Part shown: one piece after another, positions 8,424 through 17,076 of the stretch
Numbering within the stretch: the first letter of the stretch is position 1
How the letters are laid out: each line of letters starts with the position of its first letter
Assembly: GCA_021826035.1 (NCBI GenBank)
Contig: JAKBBE010000031.1
Location: 1 to 25,717 of the forward strand
Reading direction: 5' to 3'
Source of the DNA: Pseudomonadota bacterium
Lineage (GTDB): Bacteria > Pseudomonadota > Gammaproteobacteria > Steroidobacterales > Steroidobacteraceae
Length of the DNA: 25,717 nt
Translations under genes and position numbers: made by a program
Notes under the pieces: generated by a model
What the model saw: the letters and a program-made list of their open reading frames with translations, nothing else
Database searches by the model: none
Told to the model about the DNA's origin: nothing

Positions 8424-8461
8424 TCCGCGGCGACGCCCGGCAGCGCGGGCGTCGCCGCGGA
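8424..8461. repeat. Perfect 16-bp inverted repeat in the divergent intergenic region
   Basis: Arms 8424-8439 and 8446-8461 are exact reverse complements with a 6-nt loop. The 348-bp space 8277-8624 otherwise holds no convincing gene. Because both neighbours are transcribed away from it, a simple terminator role is unexpected. Confidence 0.7.
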
Positions 8462-8624
8462 GCACGGGTCGGTGCCGCCGAAGACCGCGGCGCACTCCCC
8501 GGGAAATTCGCACCCGTCATCACTTTGCCACGAGCGCAGCGAACCGTTGCGCAGGAAACCCCGTACACTCCGGGCAGCGTACCGAGACACTCGGGCCCCT
8601 GGGCCACAGATCGCATCCGTCGAC

Positions 8625-9008
8625 ATGAACGATCACGACACGCCTTGCGAACCGCTCATCGATGCGAGCGGACTCATCGCTGCACTGCGGCGGTTCGCCG
8701 CCGAACGAGAGTGGGACCCGTTTCATGCGCCCAAGAACCTCGTCATGGCGCTCACCGGCGAAGTCGGGGAACTGTCCGAAGTGTTCCAGTGGATGAGCAC
8801 CGCCGCCTCGTACGAGGCGGCCCGGGACCCTGCCACCGCGACCGCCGTCCGCCACGAATTGGCGGACGTTCTGCTCTATGTGGTGCGCCTCGCCGATGTC
8901 CTCGGCGTGGACCTCGCGGCCGCCGCGGCCGAGAAATTGCGGGTGAACGCCGAAAAATACCCGATCGATGCGGCGCGCGGGAGCAGCAAGAAGTATACGG
9001 ACCTCTGA
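8625..9008 (+). CDS. MazG-like nucleotide pyrophosphohydrolase (dCTPase/RS21-C6 type)
   Basis: 127 aa, all-alpha NTP pyrophosphatase of the single-domain MazG/DCTPP1 type. It hydrolyses (d)NTPs to NMP plus pyrophosphate in the cytoplasm, with Mg2+ held by acidic residues. The signature is complete: LTGEVGELSEVFQWM gives the ExxE pair Glu46/Glu49, and HELADVLLYVVRLAD gives the ExxD pair Glu78/Asp81. The end VNAEKYPIDAARGSSKKY is typical of the dCTPase subgroup. The ATG at 8625 starts the conserved region (SGLIAALRRFAAEREW). It is followed after 25 bp by the nuclease-helicase gene on the same strand, so the two are probably one operon. A housecleaning role (removing damaged or excess nucleotides) or a defence role (altering nucleotide pools during phage attack) are both possible. 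Confidence 0.9.
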   Translation: MNDHDTPCEPLIDASGLIAALRRFAAEREWDPFHAPKNLVMALTGEVGELSEVFQWMSTAASYEAARDPATATAVRHELADVLLYVVRLADVLGVDLAAAAAEKLRVNAEKYPIDAARGSSKKYTDL

Positions 9009-9033
9009 GCCACCGGCCGGGGGGCCGAACCTG

Positions 9034-10896
9034 ATGATCGTCTATCGATCGGAGAAAAATGCCTTCCTGCGCGATGTCCGGCGCGGCGACATCGACGAGG
9101 TGATCCTGGCGCAATTCAAGGCCGCAACGGGGCACTCGGTCGCCAAGGCCGAACAGCGCTCCTGGGGCAATTCCCTCCAGCACGTCGCCAATGTCCTGGA
9201 TGACCGCGCGGTTCCCGATGATCTCGGCATCGCCGTCGAGTTCCTGCTCCCGCTGTCCTTGAAGCGCATCGACGTCACCATCGCCGGGCATACCGACACC
9301 GGCGAGCGCCGCGCCATCATCATCGAGCTGAAGCAGTGGGAAACGGCCCGCGCATCGCCCCGAGATGCCATCGTCCTCACCCACGTCGGCGGTCGAGAAC
9401 GCCCGGAAGTTCACCCCTCCTACCAGGCGTGGTCGTACGCGGCATTCCTGCGTGGCTTCAACGAAGCGGTTTACGAGGAGAGTCCGGGCATCGGCCTGCA
9501 GCCCTGCGCGTTTCTGCACAATTACAAACGCGACAGCGTCATTGACTCGACGCATTACGAGGCCTACCTGCGCGAAGCGCCACTGTTCGCCAAGGGAGAA
9601 GGCGATAAGCTGCGGGACTTCATCCGCAGGCACATTCCGCGCGGCCGGGGCAACGAAGTCCTGGTGGCGCTGGAGAACGGCCGCATCAGACCCTCCCGGG
9701 CTCTCGCGGATGCCGTCACGGGAATCGTTCAGGGTCGGCCGGAGTTCATCCTGCTCGATGACCAGAAAGAAGTCTTCGAGGCCTGTCTGGAAGCCGCGCG
9801 GACCGCCAGTCCCGGCGCCCCGCGCGTCGTCATCGTCGAGGGAGGGCCGGGCACGGGCAAGTCCGTGGTCGCCGTGCACCTGCTGGCCGCGCTGCTGGCG
9901 AAGAAGATCTTCGCGATGTACGTATCGAAGAACGCCGCCCCGCGGCACGTCTTCGTCGAGCAGCTCGGTCGCCTCAAGCAGGACAAGGTCAAACTGGCGG
10001 GCCTGTTTACGGGTCCTGATCGATTCCTGGATGCACCGGCGAACGCCGTCGGCACCCTGATCGTGGACGAGGCGCACCGGCTGACGGAAAAAGTGGGCTT
10101 CTTCGGCAACAAGGGCGAGCATTCCATCCAAGATCTCGTCCGGGCAGCGCCCTGCTCAATCTTTTTTCTGGACGAAAGCCAGCAAGTGACCTGGAAGGAC
10201 ATTGGCTCAAGAGCCGTCATCAGCCGATTTGCCGCCGAGCACGGCGCGCGGCTCGAAGTCCTTCAGCTCGCGTCTCAATTCCGCTGTGCCGGATCCGACG
10301 GCTACCTGGCGTGGATCGACGAGGTGCTCGAGATCCGCCCGACCGCACACCAGACGCTCGCGGGCATCCCGCTCGATTTCCGCGTATTCGACGACGTCGG
10401 CGCAATGCATGACGCCATCGAGGCCCAAAATACCCGCAACAAGGCCCGCATGGTCGCCGGGTACTGTTGGCCATGGAGGAGCAGGCGCAATCCTGCTGCG
10501 TACGACATCGTCATCGGCGAGTACGCCCGCCGGTGGAACCTGACCGAGGACGGGAGTCTGTGGATCGTTGCCCCGAAGTCGGTCCACGAAGTCGGCTGCA
10601 TCCACACCTGCCAGGGCCTTGAAGTCGAATACATCGGAGTCATCATCGGGCCTGACCTGGTGATGAAGGAAGGTCGACTGCAGACGGTCCCGCAGGCCCG
10701 TGACCGGTTCGACAAGTCGATCAAGGGATACAAGAAGGATCTCGCGATCGATCCGGCGAGCGCTCAGGAAAAGATCGATCGAATCATCAAGAACACGTAC
10801 CGAACGCTCATGACCCGCGGCATGAAAGGGTGTTATGTGTACGCGACGGACCCGGGTGTGCGGGAGTATCTGCGACGGCGCAGCGGCCGTCCTTGA
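9034..10896 (+). CDS. PD-(D/E)XK nuclease - DUF2075 helicase fusion protein
   Basis: 620 aa. Residues 1 to about 200 carry a PD-(D/E)XK-type pattern: VEFLLPLSLKRIDVTIAG (Glu69, Asp80) and IIIELKQW (Glu98-x-Lys100), then a Y-rich helix HPSYQAWSYAAFLRGF. From about 240 a DUF2075 / Schlafen-like superfamily 1 helicase follows: Q-motif-like FILLDDQKEVF, Walker A EGGPGTGKS (269-277), Walker B TLIVDEAHRL (341-350), then FFLDESQQVTW, LQLASQFRC (an R-finger motif) and the C-terminal IHTCQGLEVEYIGVIIG box that closes the SF1 core. An ATP-driven nucleic-acid translocase with an attached nuclease is inferred. The ATG at 9034 has a G-rich ribosome-binding site and follows the MazG-like gene closely. DUF2075 proteins often occur in defence-rich loci (family knowledge); phage defence here is an inference. 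Confidence 0.85.
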   Translation: MIVYRSEKNAFLRDVRRGDIDEVILAQFKAATGHSVAKAEQRSWGNSLQHVANVLDDRAVPDDLGIAVEFLLPLSLKRIDVTIAGHTDTGERRAIIIELKQWETARASPRDAIVLTHVGGRERPEVHPSYQAWSYAAFLRGFNEAVYEESPGIGLQPCAFLHNYKRDSVIDSTHYEAYLREAPLFAKGEGDKLRDFIRRHIPRGRGNEVLVALENGRIRPSRALADAVTGIVQGRPEFILLDDQKEVFEACLEAARTASPGAPRVVIVEGGPGTGKSVVAVHLLAALLAKKIFAMYVSKNAAPRHVFVEQLGRLKQDKVKLAGLFTGPDRFLDAPANAVGTLIVDEAHRLTEKVGFFGNKGEHSIQDLVRAAPCSIFFLDESQQVTWKDIGSRAVISRFAAEHGARLEVLQLASQFRCAGSDGYLAWIDEVLEIRPTAHQTLAGIPLDFRVFDDVGAMHDAIEAQNTRNKARMVAGYCWPWRSRRNPAAYDIVIGEYARRWNLTEDGSLWIVAPKSVHEVGCIHTCQGLEVEYIGVIIGPDLVMKEGRLQTVPQARDRFDKSIKGYKKDLAIDPASAQEKIDRIIKNTYRTLMTRGMKGCYVYATDPGVREYLRRRSGRP

Positions 10897-10954
10897 AGGA
10901 TACGGCGTCGCGCTGCGTGCGCACCCTGCCGATGTCCTGCGCCGTGGATCGATC

Positions 10955-10982
10955 GGGACCGGACCGCGCCTGCGACGGTCCC
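10955..10982. terminator. Possible bidirectional terminator hairpin between convergent genes
   Basis: Arms 10955-10961 and 10976-10982 pair over 7 bp with a 14-nt loop, in the 88 bp between the stop codons of the helicase (plus) and the ATPase (minus). No U-tract is present, so this is tentative. Confidence 0.35.
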
Positions 10983-10984
10983 GC

Positions 10985-13612
10985 CTATCCAGCGGCGCGC
11001 CGCGACCCGCTCAACCGGAACACCTGCTCGGCGCCTAATCCGTCGAAGAGCACGTCGTGGCAACTGAAGACCAGCAGTTGCAGTCGGTCCGCGGCCCGGA
11101 ACAGGATCCGGTGAATCTGCCGGATCCGCAGCGGATCGGTGTTCACCAGAGCGTCATCCAGCACCAGAGGCAGCGTGCCCTCCCCGGCCAGCACCTCAGC
11201 GAGCCCGATCCGGGTCAGCAGAGTCAGCTGCTCCTGGGCACCACCGGAGAGTTCGTCGAACGGCTCGCTCAGCGCATCACTGCGCAGCCCCACCATCCCC
11301 AACTCCTCCCCCAAATCCAGATCGCAACCGGGGAACAGACTCACGAGATACGGCCTGACGCGCTGCATGACCGGTGCCGTCAGGCGCTCGACGACGCGTT
11401 TGCGCTCTTGCGAGAGCACGTCCCAAAGGCGCTTCGCCGCCCCGGCCTGCCGCTCCAGACGCGTCAGCTGCACGTGCGCCGATTCGGTGAGCGCCTGCGT
11501 ATCCTGCAAGGTGTCATAGGTTCCAACGCCGATCGCGGCGTGCAATGCCCCGGTGAGCTGCTGCACCCGGTCGCGAAGCTCCTGGACGCGCCCCTGCAGG
11601 CTCTGCAGGGACTGGGCGAGCCGCCGCGCATCGTGCTCGGCGCCCTCGCCCCCCAGGTCCGTGAACGCCCGTCGGCAGTGTTCGGCCGCCTGCTGCGCAA
11701 GCGCCCGGCGGCCGATGTGCTCCTGCAGCGTCCGGTGCAGCGCCTCCGCGGTCGGCCGAGCCGCCCAGTCCCCCGCCAAACGCTCCCGCTCGGCCTGCTT
11801 TTCGCGGCGAACCGCCGTCTGCGCCGCGATCTCCGAGCGGATGCCCGTCAGCGCTGCGTTCAGCGCATCGCGCGCCCCCCGGGCGGATTGGGCCTCGATA
11901 TCGGCTGTCGCGAGCGCCGCGTCGAGCGCTTGCGCACTGTCCGTCATCGGCGTCTGCGGCCCGAGCCGCTCGAGCTCCGTGTCGGCGCGCAGCAGATCCT
12001 CGCGCAACCCGTCCCGTGGCTTGGACCACGTGGCGCGCGCCTGGCTGGTCAGCTGTTCGATCTTCTGCGTGATCCGCTGAATGTGTTCGTAAGCTGCGCG
12101 TGCCGCCTGCACCGAGGGGACACCCGAACGCGTCAGCGCGATCGCGAGATCGGCATCGGCCTGCGTTTTCGCGTCGCGAAGTGCATCCAGCGTGCCGCGG
12201 CCCGGTCGGACCTCGATCGTGGCGAGATCGCCGAGCCTCACCGTGCGGTTCTCGATCACGTCGAATGTCAGTTGCGTCCCGGCAGGGTGTGGCGTCCCGT
12301 CGATGTTCGAAGCCCGCTCGAGCGTGACCACGACACTGACCGCAGCGCCGTGCAGATGCGCCTCCGTGGTGCGCGCGGCCTCTTCTAGACGTTGCAATTG
12401 CGCGAGCGCCTCCGCCCCGATGTCGGGTTCGCGGGCGCGCTGCTGATGCGCCTCCTGCAGCGACTGGTCGATGCGTTCGAGTTCCCCGAGCTTCTCCTGC
12501 AGCTCCCGGCGCCGCTCGCTCAATTCCCGGCGCCGGTCTTCACGGCGTGCCTGCTCCAAGGCGACCCCGACGGCCTTGAGCGCTTGCTCCGCCGATGACA
12601 CTCGGCGCACAGCGTCCTCGGCATCCGCCTCGAGCGCCTGCTGGCGCACCCGCAGCGCTTCCCGCCGCGCGTCCAGCTCATCGCGCTCCTCGTCCAGTCG
12701 CCGGAGCGTCTCATCCGCCTGCTGCCGTGCCTTCAGCTCCTGTTCGGCGCTGGCGGCGGTCACCACCGCCGTATTGAGGGCACCGTCGGCGGCTGCCGAC
12801 TGCGTTCCTGCGCGCCGCGCCGCCGCGGCGCGCTCATCCGCCTCGGCCGCCTCCCGCTTGGCGCTCTCCAGTCGAGCGGACAGCGAGGCCATTTCCTCTC
12901 GCGCGATGTGCAGCTCGGCGGCGGTCTGCTCACGAGCCTCGTGGGCGCTCTGCGCCGCCTGCTGTGCCTCCTGCGCTTGTGCGAGGGCTTTGCGCGCGTG
13001 ACGCAGCAGCATCGTTTCCTGGCCGGTCGGGGTGTAGTAGAGCTCGTAGACCTCTTGGACGCGGCCCATCAACTGCTGGCCCTTCGCCGAGACGGCGGCC
13101 ACGCCGATTTCCGCAGACAGGCGCTGCTGGAGCCGAGCGCGGCCGTCTTCGTTGAGATCCTCATCCGTGCCGCGCCGCGATGCTCCTTGCGCCACCATGA
13201 GCAGCGGCCAGATGCCGAGCTCTTCGGCGTGCGGCGCGCGCGAGCCGCTCGCCCGGGTCCCGAGGAGTGCGCGCAACTCGGCCTCCGCATCCTCGGCGCG
13301 CACCGTCGCGCCGCCGCCGGCGAGCTGCGCCATGGCGCCCTTGAGGAACTGCTTCTGCAGTTCGTACTGACGACCCTCGACCTCGAACACGAGTCGGACG
13401 GATGGGGCGTCGGAGGAACTCCAGCTCTGCAGCCGCTGCTTGTGCTGTGCCGAGCCCTTGTGCGATTCGAACAGGGCGAACTGAATGGCCTGGAACAGTC
13501 GGCTCTTGCCCGCTTCATTCGGACCGAGCACGAGGTTGAGTCGGGGTGACAGGGGGCCGAGGCTGCGCGAGAGCCCCCGCCAGTGACGCGTCTCGAGCTC
13601 AAGCAGCCGCAT
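10985..13612 (-). CDS. SMC/Rad50-like AAA family ATPase (YhaN-type), partner of the adjacent Mre11-like nuclease
   Basis: 875 aa. N-terminal Walker A LGPNEAGKS (29-37) in a RecF/Rad50-style start (MRLLELETRHWRGLSRSLGP); two long coiled coils (roughly 205-390 and 505-720, rich in Ala/Glu/Arg/Gln); and a C-terminal ABC head with signature LSGGAQEQ (788-795), Walker B LPLVLDDALVNTD (814 on) and a switch histidine in FSCHD (His852). Between the coils, around 430-490, is a beta-type insert (LERASNIDGTPHPAGTQLTF, then LATIEVRPGRGTLD) in place of the CxxC zinc hook of Rad50/SbcC, as in YhaN-type proteins. With the nuclease it should form an ATP-gated complex that processes DNA ends. The ATG at 13612 overlaps the nuclease gene by 14 bp, so translation is coupled. 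Upstream in-frame codons lie inside that gene. Confidence 0.85.
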   Translation of the reverse strand: MRLLELETRHWRGLSRSLGPLSPRLNLVLGPNEAGKSRLFQAIQFALFESHKGSAQHKQRLQSWSSSDAPSVRLVFEVEGRQYELQKQFLKGAMAQLAGGGATVRAEDAEAELRALLGTRASGSRAPHAEELGIWPLLMVAQGASRRGTDEDLNEDGRARLQQRLSAEIGVAAVSAKGQQLMGRVQEVYELYYTPTGQETMLLRHARKALAQAQEAQQAAQSAHEAREQTAAELHIAREEMASLSARLESAKREAAEADERAAAARRAGTQSAAADGALNTAVVTAASAEQELKARQQADETLRRLDEERDELDARREALRVRQQALEADAEDAVRRVSSAEQALKAVGVALEQARREDRRRELSERRRELQEKLGELERIDQSLQEAHQQRAREPDIGAEALAQLQRLEEAARTTEAHLHGAAVSVVVTLERASNIDGTPHPAGTQLTFDVIENRTVRLGDLATIEVRPGRGTLDALRDAKTQADADLAIALTRSGVPSVQAARAAYEHIQRITQKIEQLTSQARATWSKPRDGLREDLLRADTELERLGPQTPMTDSAQALDAALATADIEAQSARGARDALNAALTGIRSEIAAQTAVRREKQAERERLAGDWAARPTAEALHRTLQEHIGRRALAQQAAEHCRRAFTDLGGEGAEHDARRLAQSLQSLQGRVQELRDRVQQLTGALHAAIGVGTYDTLQDTQALTESAHVQLTRLERQAGAAKRLWDVLSQERKRVVERLTAPVMQRVRPYLVSLFPGCDLDLGEELGMVGLRSDALSEPFDELSGGAQEQLTLLTRIGLAEVLAGEGTLPLVLDDALVNTDPLRIRQIHRILFRAADRLQLLVFSCHDVLFDGLGAEQVFRLSGSRRAAG

Positions 13613-14693
13613 CGGATGTCTCCCGCTGCAGCCGATAGAGCAACTGCAGCGCGTCCGCATCGGCCGCATCCGTTCCGGACTGCAGGCGCTCGACGCCCGC
13701 CGCCATGAACCCTTCGGCGGTCATGGCCGCAAGGTCTTCCGGACGGGGCTGCGCCACCAGCGCATCGAGATCGGCATCGAGGTAGGCGAGCCGCTCCCGG
13801 TACTCGCGCACGAGTGCATCCAGCATATCCCGCGCCGCCATGGAGACGGTCCCCCGCACCTCCAGATGCACCAGAGTCTGGGAGCGTTCGGGCAGGGCTT
13901 CGAGTTCCGAACGAAGCTCGGCGACCTGCGCATCCTCGGTGATGTCGCGATCGAGCGTCAGCCATTGAGTCTGTGCGACCTGCCGCCGTTGCACGCGCGG
14001 CTCACTGCCCGGCCCATCGATATCCACCACCAGCACGGCCCCGGGGGCCGTCTCCTTGAAACGAGTCGGCTCCGGCGCGCCCGGGTACCACGCACGCGCG
14101 CTGTAGCGGAAGGTGCCGTGCCAATCCCCGAGGGCCAGGTAATCGAAGCCCTTCGCAATCACCCGGTCTGCATCGATGAGGTTCGGCACCACGCGCTCGG
14201 CGTCGCTGGAGAAATTGATGACGCCACCGTGCGCCACGGCGATTCTGATGCCCTCACCGGCAGCGCGCTCCGGCAGCCACCGCGTCGGATCTTCGGTCTC
14301 GTGCCGGCGATACAGAGGGCAGGGGTAAATCAGGGCCTCACCGAACCGGATGGGCTCACGGGTGACCAGGAGTCGCACGTTCGGGGGCAACTCGAGCCGC
14401 GTCAGTGCACCGCCCTCGGTCGCCGCATCATGGTTCCCCGGCAGCAATCCGACCGGGATGTCCCCGAAGCTGCCGAGCGCGTCGGAGGTCTGCTGCAGCG
14501 CATCGCGGCCGAGCGCATTGTCGTCGAGTACATCACCGGCGACGAGGACCGCGTCGGCGCGCAATTCGCGTGCGAGCGCGCCGATGGCTCGCACCGTCTG
14601 GAACCTCAGCAGGCGCAGCTGTGCGGCCCGTTCCGGGCTCAGGTAGCGCAGCTTCAAGCCGAGCTGCCAATCCGCCGTATGAATGAATCGCAT
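13599..14693 (-). CDS. Mre11/SbcD-like DNA repair exonuclease (YhaO-type metallophosphoesterase)
   Basis: 364 aa. Calcineurin-like phosphoesterase motifs occur in order: HTADWQLG (Asp8, with Gln10 where many relatives have His), VAGDVLDD (Asp54), LPGNHD (Asn87-His88-Asp89), VAHGG (His155) and LALGDWHG (Asp190, His192). These bind two Mn2+ ions used to cut DNA. The DWQ variant of the first motif is common in this subfamily. The remaining ~120 residues form the capping/C-terminal region that should contact the ATPase coiled coil. The ATG at 14693 begins exactly at the conserved MRFIHTADW. It is the first gene of a two-gene unit with the ATPase downstream (14-bp overlap). Classic SbcCD repair and an accessory defence role are both possible; the pair is more like YhaO/YhaN than E. 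coli SbcD/SbcC. Confidence 0.88.
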   Translation of the reverse strand: MRFIHTADWQLGLKLRYLSPERAAQLRLLRFQTVRAIGALARELRADAVLVAGDVLDDNALGRDALQQTSDALGSFGDIPVGLLPGNHDAATEGGALTRLELPPNVRLLVTREPIRFGEALIYPCPLYRRHETEDPTRWLPERAAGEGIRIAVAHGGVINFSSDAERVVPNLIDADRVIAKGFDYLALGDWHGTFRYSARAWYPGAPEPTRFKETAPGAVLVVDIDGPGSEPRVQRRQVAQTQWLTLDRDITEDAQVAELRSELEALPERSQTLVHLEVRGTVSMAARDMLDALVREYRERLAYLDADLDALVAQPRPEDLAAMTAEGFMAAGVERLQSGTDAADADALQLLYRLQRETSDAAA

Positions 14694-15292
14694 CCCTCAC
14701 CCTCCCCGAAGCCCCGGCGGGTATTCCAGCGGATTGTGGGCGGGGTTTCCAGAGGCGGCGGGCATGGCGGGTCCATGACCGCGACCCGCACCGCTACGCG
14801 ACCCGGGGGTGTGACCGCCATCGGACTCCAAGGCGAGCAGGACCCGCCCCTCACATCAGTCCTTCCCTGGCCCAAGCTCATCACCGCCACCCCAGGTTCG
14901 GCGCGATGCTCTCGCGCCGGACCGCCGCTGTCGCGTTGAGCCCGCCACTTGCGGTTCCGCTGAGGGGCACGGCGCATTTATGCCCAACGTGGCCCAGCGC
15001 CGAGCGTTCAGTACAACATCGGTGTCGTGCTCGACGTCGTGGGAATGGACGACAGGACTCCCGAGCCCGGGATTGATGTCCACATCGTCATTGAGCCCGC
15101 GTGACGCCTCACTCGCCCTCGAAGGCCCAATCAGGTGAGGAATCTGCAGCGTTTTGCCGGCCAATGGGGCTAACCGCCGACGGTTTTGGACACCCTCTTG
15201 AGCGCGGGCCCGGAATGGACGCCCATGAAGCGCCTCAGTCTGGCGCTACCTGTTCTGCCGCGTCAGATCTCGTACGCGTTGACCGAATTGAA
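14694..15292. other. 600-bp stretch without a recognisable gene
   Basis: No frame on either strand gives a protein I recognise. A short plus-strand frame ending at the TGA at about 15103 reads VQYNIGVVLDVVGMDDR and ends with HIVIEPA, but it has no start codon or ribosome-binding site and may be the tail of a decayed gene. The promoter of the nuclease/ATPase unit should lie in the left part, reading leftwards. Confidence 0.5.
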
Positions 15293-16462
15293 TCAAGCCG
15301 CAGTCTCGCACGGCTCCGTGAGCAGCCGCTGCAGCAGGTCCAGGACGCTTCGAATCTCGGAACCGAACGGCAATGATTCACTGCCTCGGAAGAAGAGACC
15401 CTTCTCGATGTTGCCCCGTTGAGCCGCCGCCAGCTGGCTCTCGATGCAGAACTGACCGGCCGCTTGGTTGCCGTCTTTGAATCCACAGAAGGCGAGGCAT
15501 TCCACTTTGCTGGGGCAGTGATTCCCGACCGGATGCGGACACGCGCTGGCGCGCAGCCTCCCCTCCTTGGCAAGGTATCGCTTCAGCCATGGGGTCAGCA
15601 CCGCGCGGGCCGGCAGGCCCGCGGAACTCATGAACGTGACGATATCCTGCGGGCCGGCCTCGGCGAGCACCTTCTTGAAATTCGGATGCGCGTCGCACTC
15701 CTGCGTCACCGCGAACGGCGTACCAATCTGCACGCCACTCGCCCCCAACTCGAACGCGGTCGAGATTTTCTGGAACGAATTGATCCCTCCGGAGGGAACC
15801 AGCGGAATGCGCTCGAACGCAATCCCGATCTCTTCGAATACCCTGCGGATGCCCTCGATCACGCGCGAAAAATCGAAACGCGCATCGCTCACGTCCTCGA
15901 TGCGCGTCGCGCCGAGGTGACCGCCGGCGTAGCGCGGATGTTCGATGATCACCGCATCGGGAGTCCGGCCTTTCCGGCTCCAACGCTTCAATACCGCGCG
16001 GACACCCCGCTCTTCCGACAGGATTGGAATCAGCGCCACGTTTGGAAAGCATTCCGTGAGATCCGGAAGATCGAACGGCAGTCCAGCGCCCGACACAATG
16101 GCGTTTGCGCCGCTCTTGCACGCCTGGACGACCAATTCGGCATAGTTCGAAAGGGCGCGCATGACATTCACAGCGATGAAGCCGTTCGGTCCGGCGAGCG
16201 CTCGCGCGGCATTGATCTCGCGATCGAGCGCCTCGACGTTGGCGGCGCCATGTGAAGCTGTGTCTCTGCACTTGCGCAACCGGGTCATGATGTCGGGATA
16301 CAGACGTCGCAGGTCGACGCTTGCCACGGTGCCGACCGCACCGTGCTTGGCTACCGTGCCGGCGAGCCGGTGACCAGAAACGCCGACGCCCATACCACCT
16401 TGTATCACCGGCAGCAGGTCGTGGCCCCGGATTCGAAGTCGCGGAAACGGGGTGTTGATCAT
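15293..16462 (-). CDS. Nitronate monooxygenase / 2-nitropropane dioxygenase-like flavoprotein with C-terminal Cys cluster
   Basis: 389 aa TIM-barrel FMN oxidoreductase. Family motifs are PVIQGGMGVGVSG (18-30, FMN phosphate contact), FIAVNVMRAL, AIVSGAGLPFDLPD (121 on), IIEHPRYAGGHLGA (172-185), IPLVPSGGINS (219-229) and GVQIGTPFAVTQECDAH (243-259). Related enzymes oxidise alkyl nitronates or serve as NAD(P)H:quinone reductases; others are enoyl-ACP reductase-like (FabK). An extra C-terminal segment carries five cysteines (308, 316, 322, 326, 339) in CPHPVGNHC and CLAFCGF, suggesting a metal or Fe-S site not needed in the core family. The ATG at 16462 starts a normal N-terminus; its ribosome-binding site is weak. 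No operon partner is evident. Confidence 0.85.
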   Translation of the reverse strand: MINTPFPRLRIRGHDLLPVIQGGMGVGVSGHRLAGTVAKHGAVGTVASVDLRRLYPDIMTRLRKCRDTASHGAANVEALDREINAARALAGPNGFIAVNVMRALSNYAELVVQACKSGANAIVSGAGLPFDLPDLTECFPNVALIPILSEERGVRAVLKRWSRKGRTPDAVIIEHPRYAGGHLGATRIEDVSDARFDFSRVIEGIRRVFEEIGIAFERIPLVPSGGINSFQKISTAFELGASGVQIGTPFAVTQECDAHPNFKKVLAEAGPQDIVTFMSSAGLPARAVLTPWLKRYLAKEGRLRASACPHPVGNHCPSKVECLAFCGFKDGNQAAGQFCIESQLAAAQRGNIEKGLFFRGSESLPFGSEIRSVLDLLQRLLTEPCETAA

Positions 16463-17076
16463 GAACTCACGCTCGGCAAATGAATGGATCCGGTCACATC
16501 GGGACCCGCAGTTTGTGGGTCGGCGGTTTCGTAACCTGAGCGCATGACTGGCCTGTCGCGGCGATCATTCATGCCTCTCACTCCTCTACTGTTGCACCGC
16601 CCGGCGCGCCATTCTGCAGTTCAACCCTGGCCCGTACGCACGTCACCTGATTCTCAGGCCGAAGTGCTCTACAGGGCCCGAATGCGACATATGGGCAGGC
16701 CGACACAGGCTTCGACTGATGGAGTGCTCGCCCGATCGCGCACCATATCCCTGCCGGTTGACCGGAAATTTGCGCGAGATCAATTTTCCGCCTGATCCCG
16801 TGCAGAAATGTCACGTTCGGCTCGAGCGCCCCGACGAACGATGTCATCGGGATCGGCTCCCCGGGGACGCCACGTCGAGCCGCAGGATACCGTCGCAGAG
16901 GCCCACGAAGCGCTGCTCTCCGCCGGGACGGCGTTCTCGTCCTCATTGGCGCACTGCGCACACGGCGCGATCGCCGGCGGATCACCGGCAGCGGAGCGTG
17001 CGATCACATGATCGCAGCTCTTTCGGAACTCTAAGGTGACGGGCCGGCGTACCGATCTGGATGCCGAGCTCCAAGA
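16463..17076. other. 600-bp stretch without a recognisable gene
   Basis: Only short, low-complexity frames on both strands. A 17-codon frame beginning with GTG near 17035 and ending in TGRRTDLDAELQEWKL overlaps the start of the toxin remnant at 17077 and could be the tail of a lost antitoxin gene, but nothing confirms this. Confidence 0.4.

Noticed and set aside
8752..10131. 459-codon minus-strand open frame
   Set aside because: Antisense to the MazG-like and helicase genes, both with clear catalytic motifs.
11057..12388. 443-codon plus-strand open frame
   Set aside because: Antisense to the coiled-coil ATPase; composition (Arg, Gln, Pro, Leu) is what the complement of an Ala/Glu/Arg coil gives.
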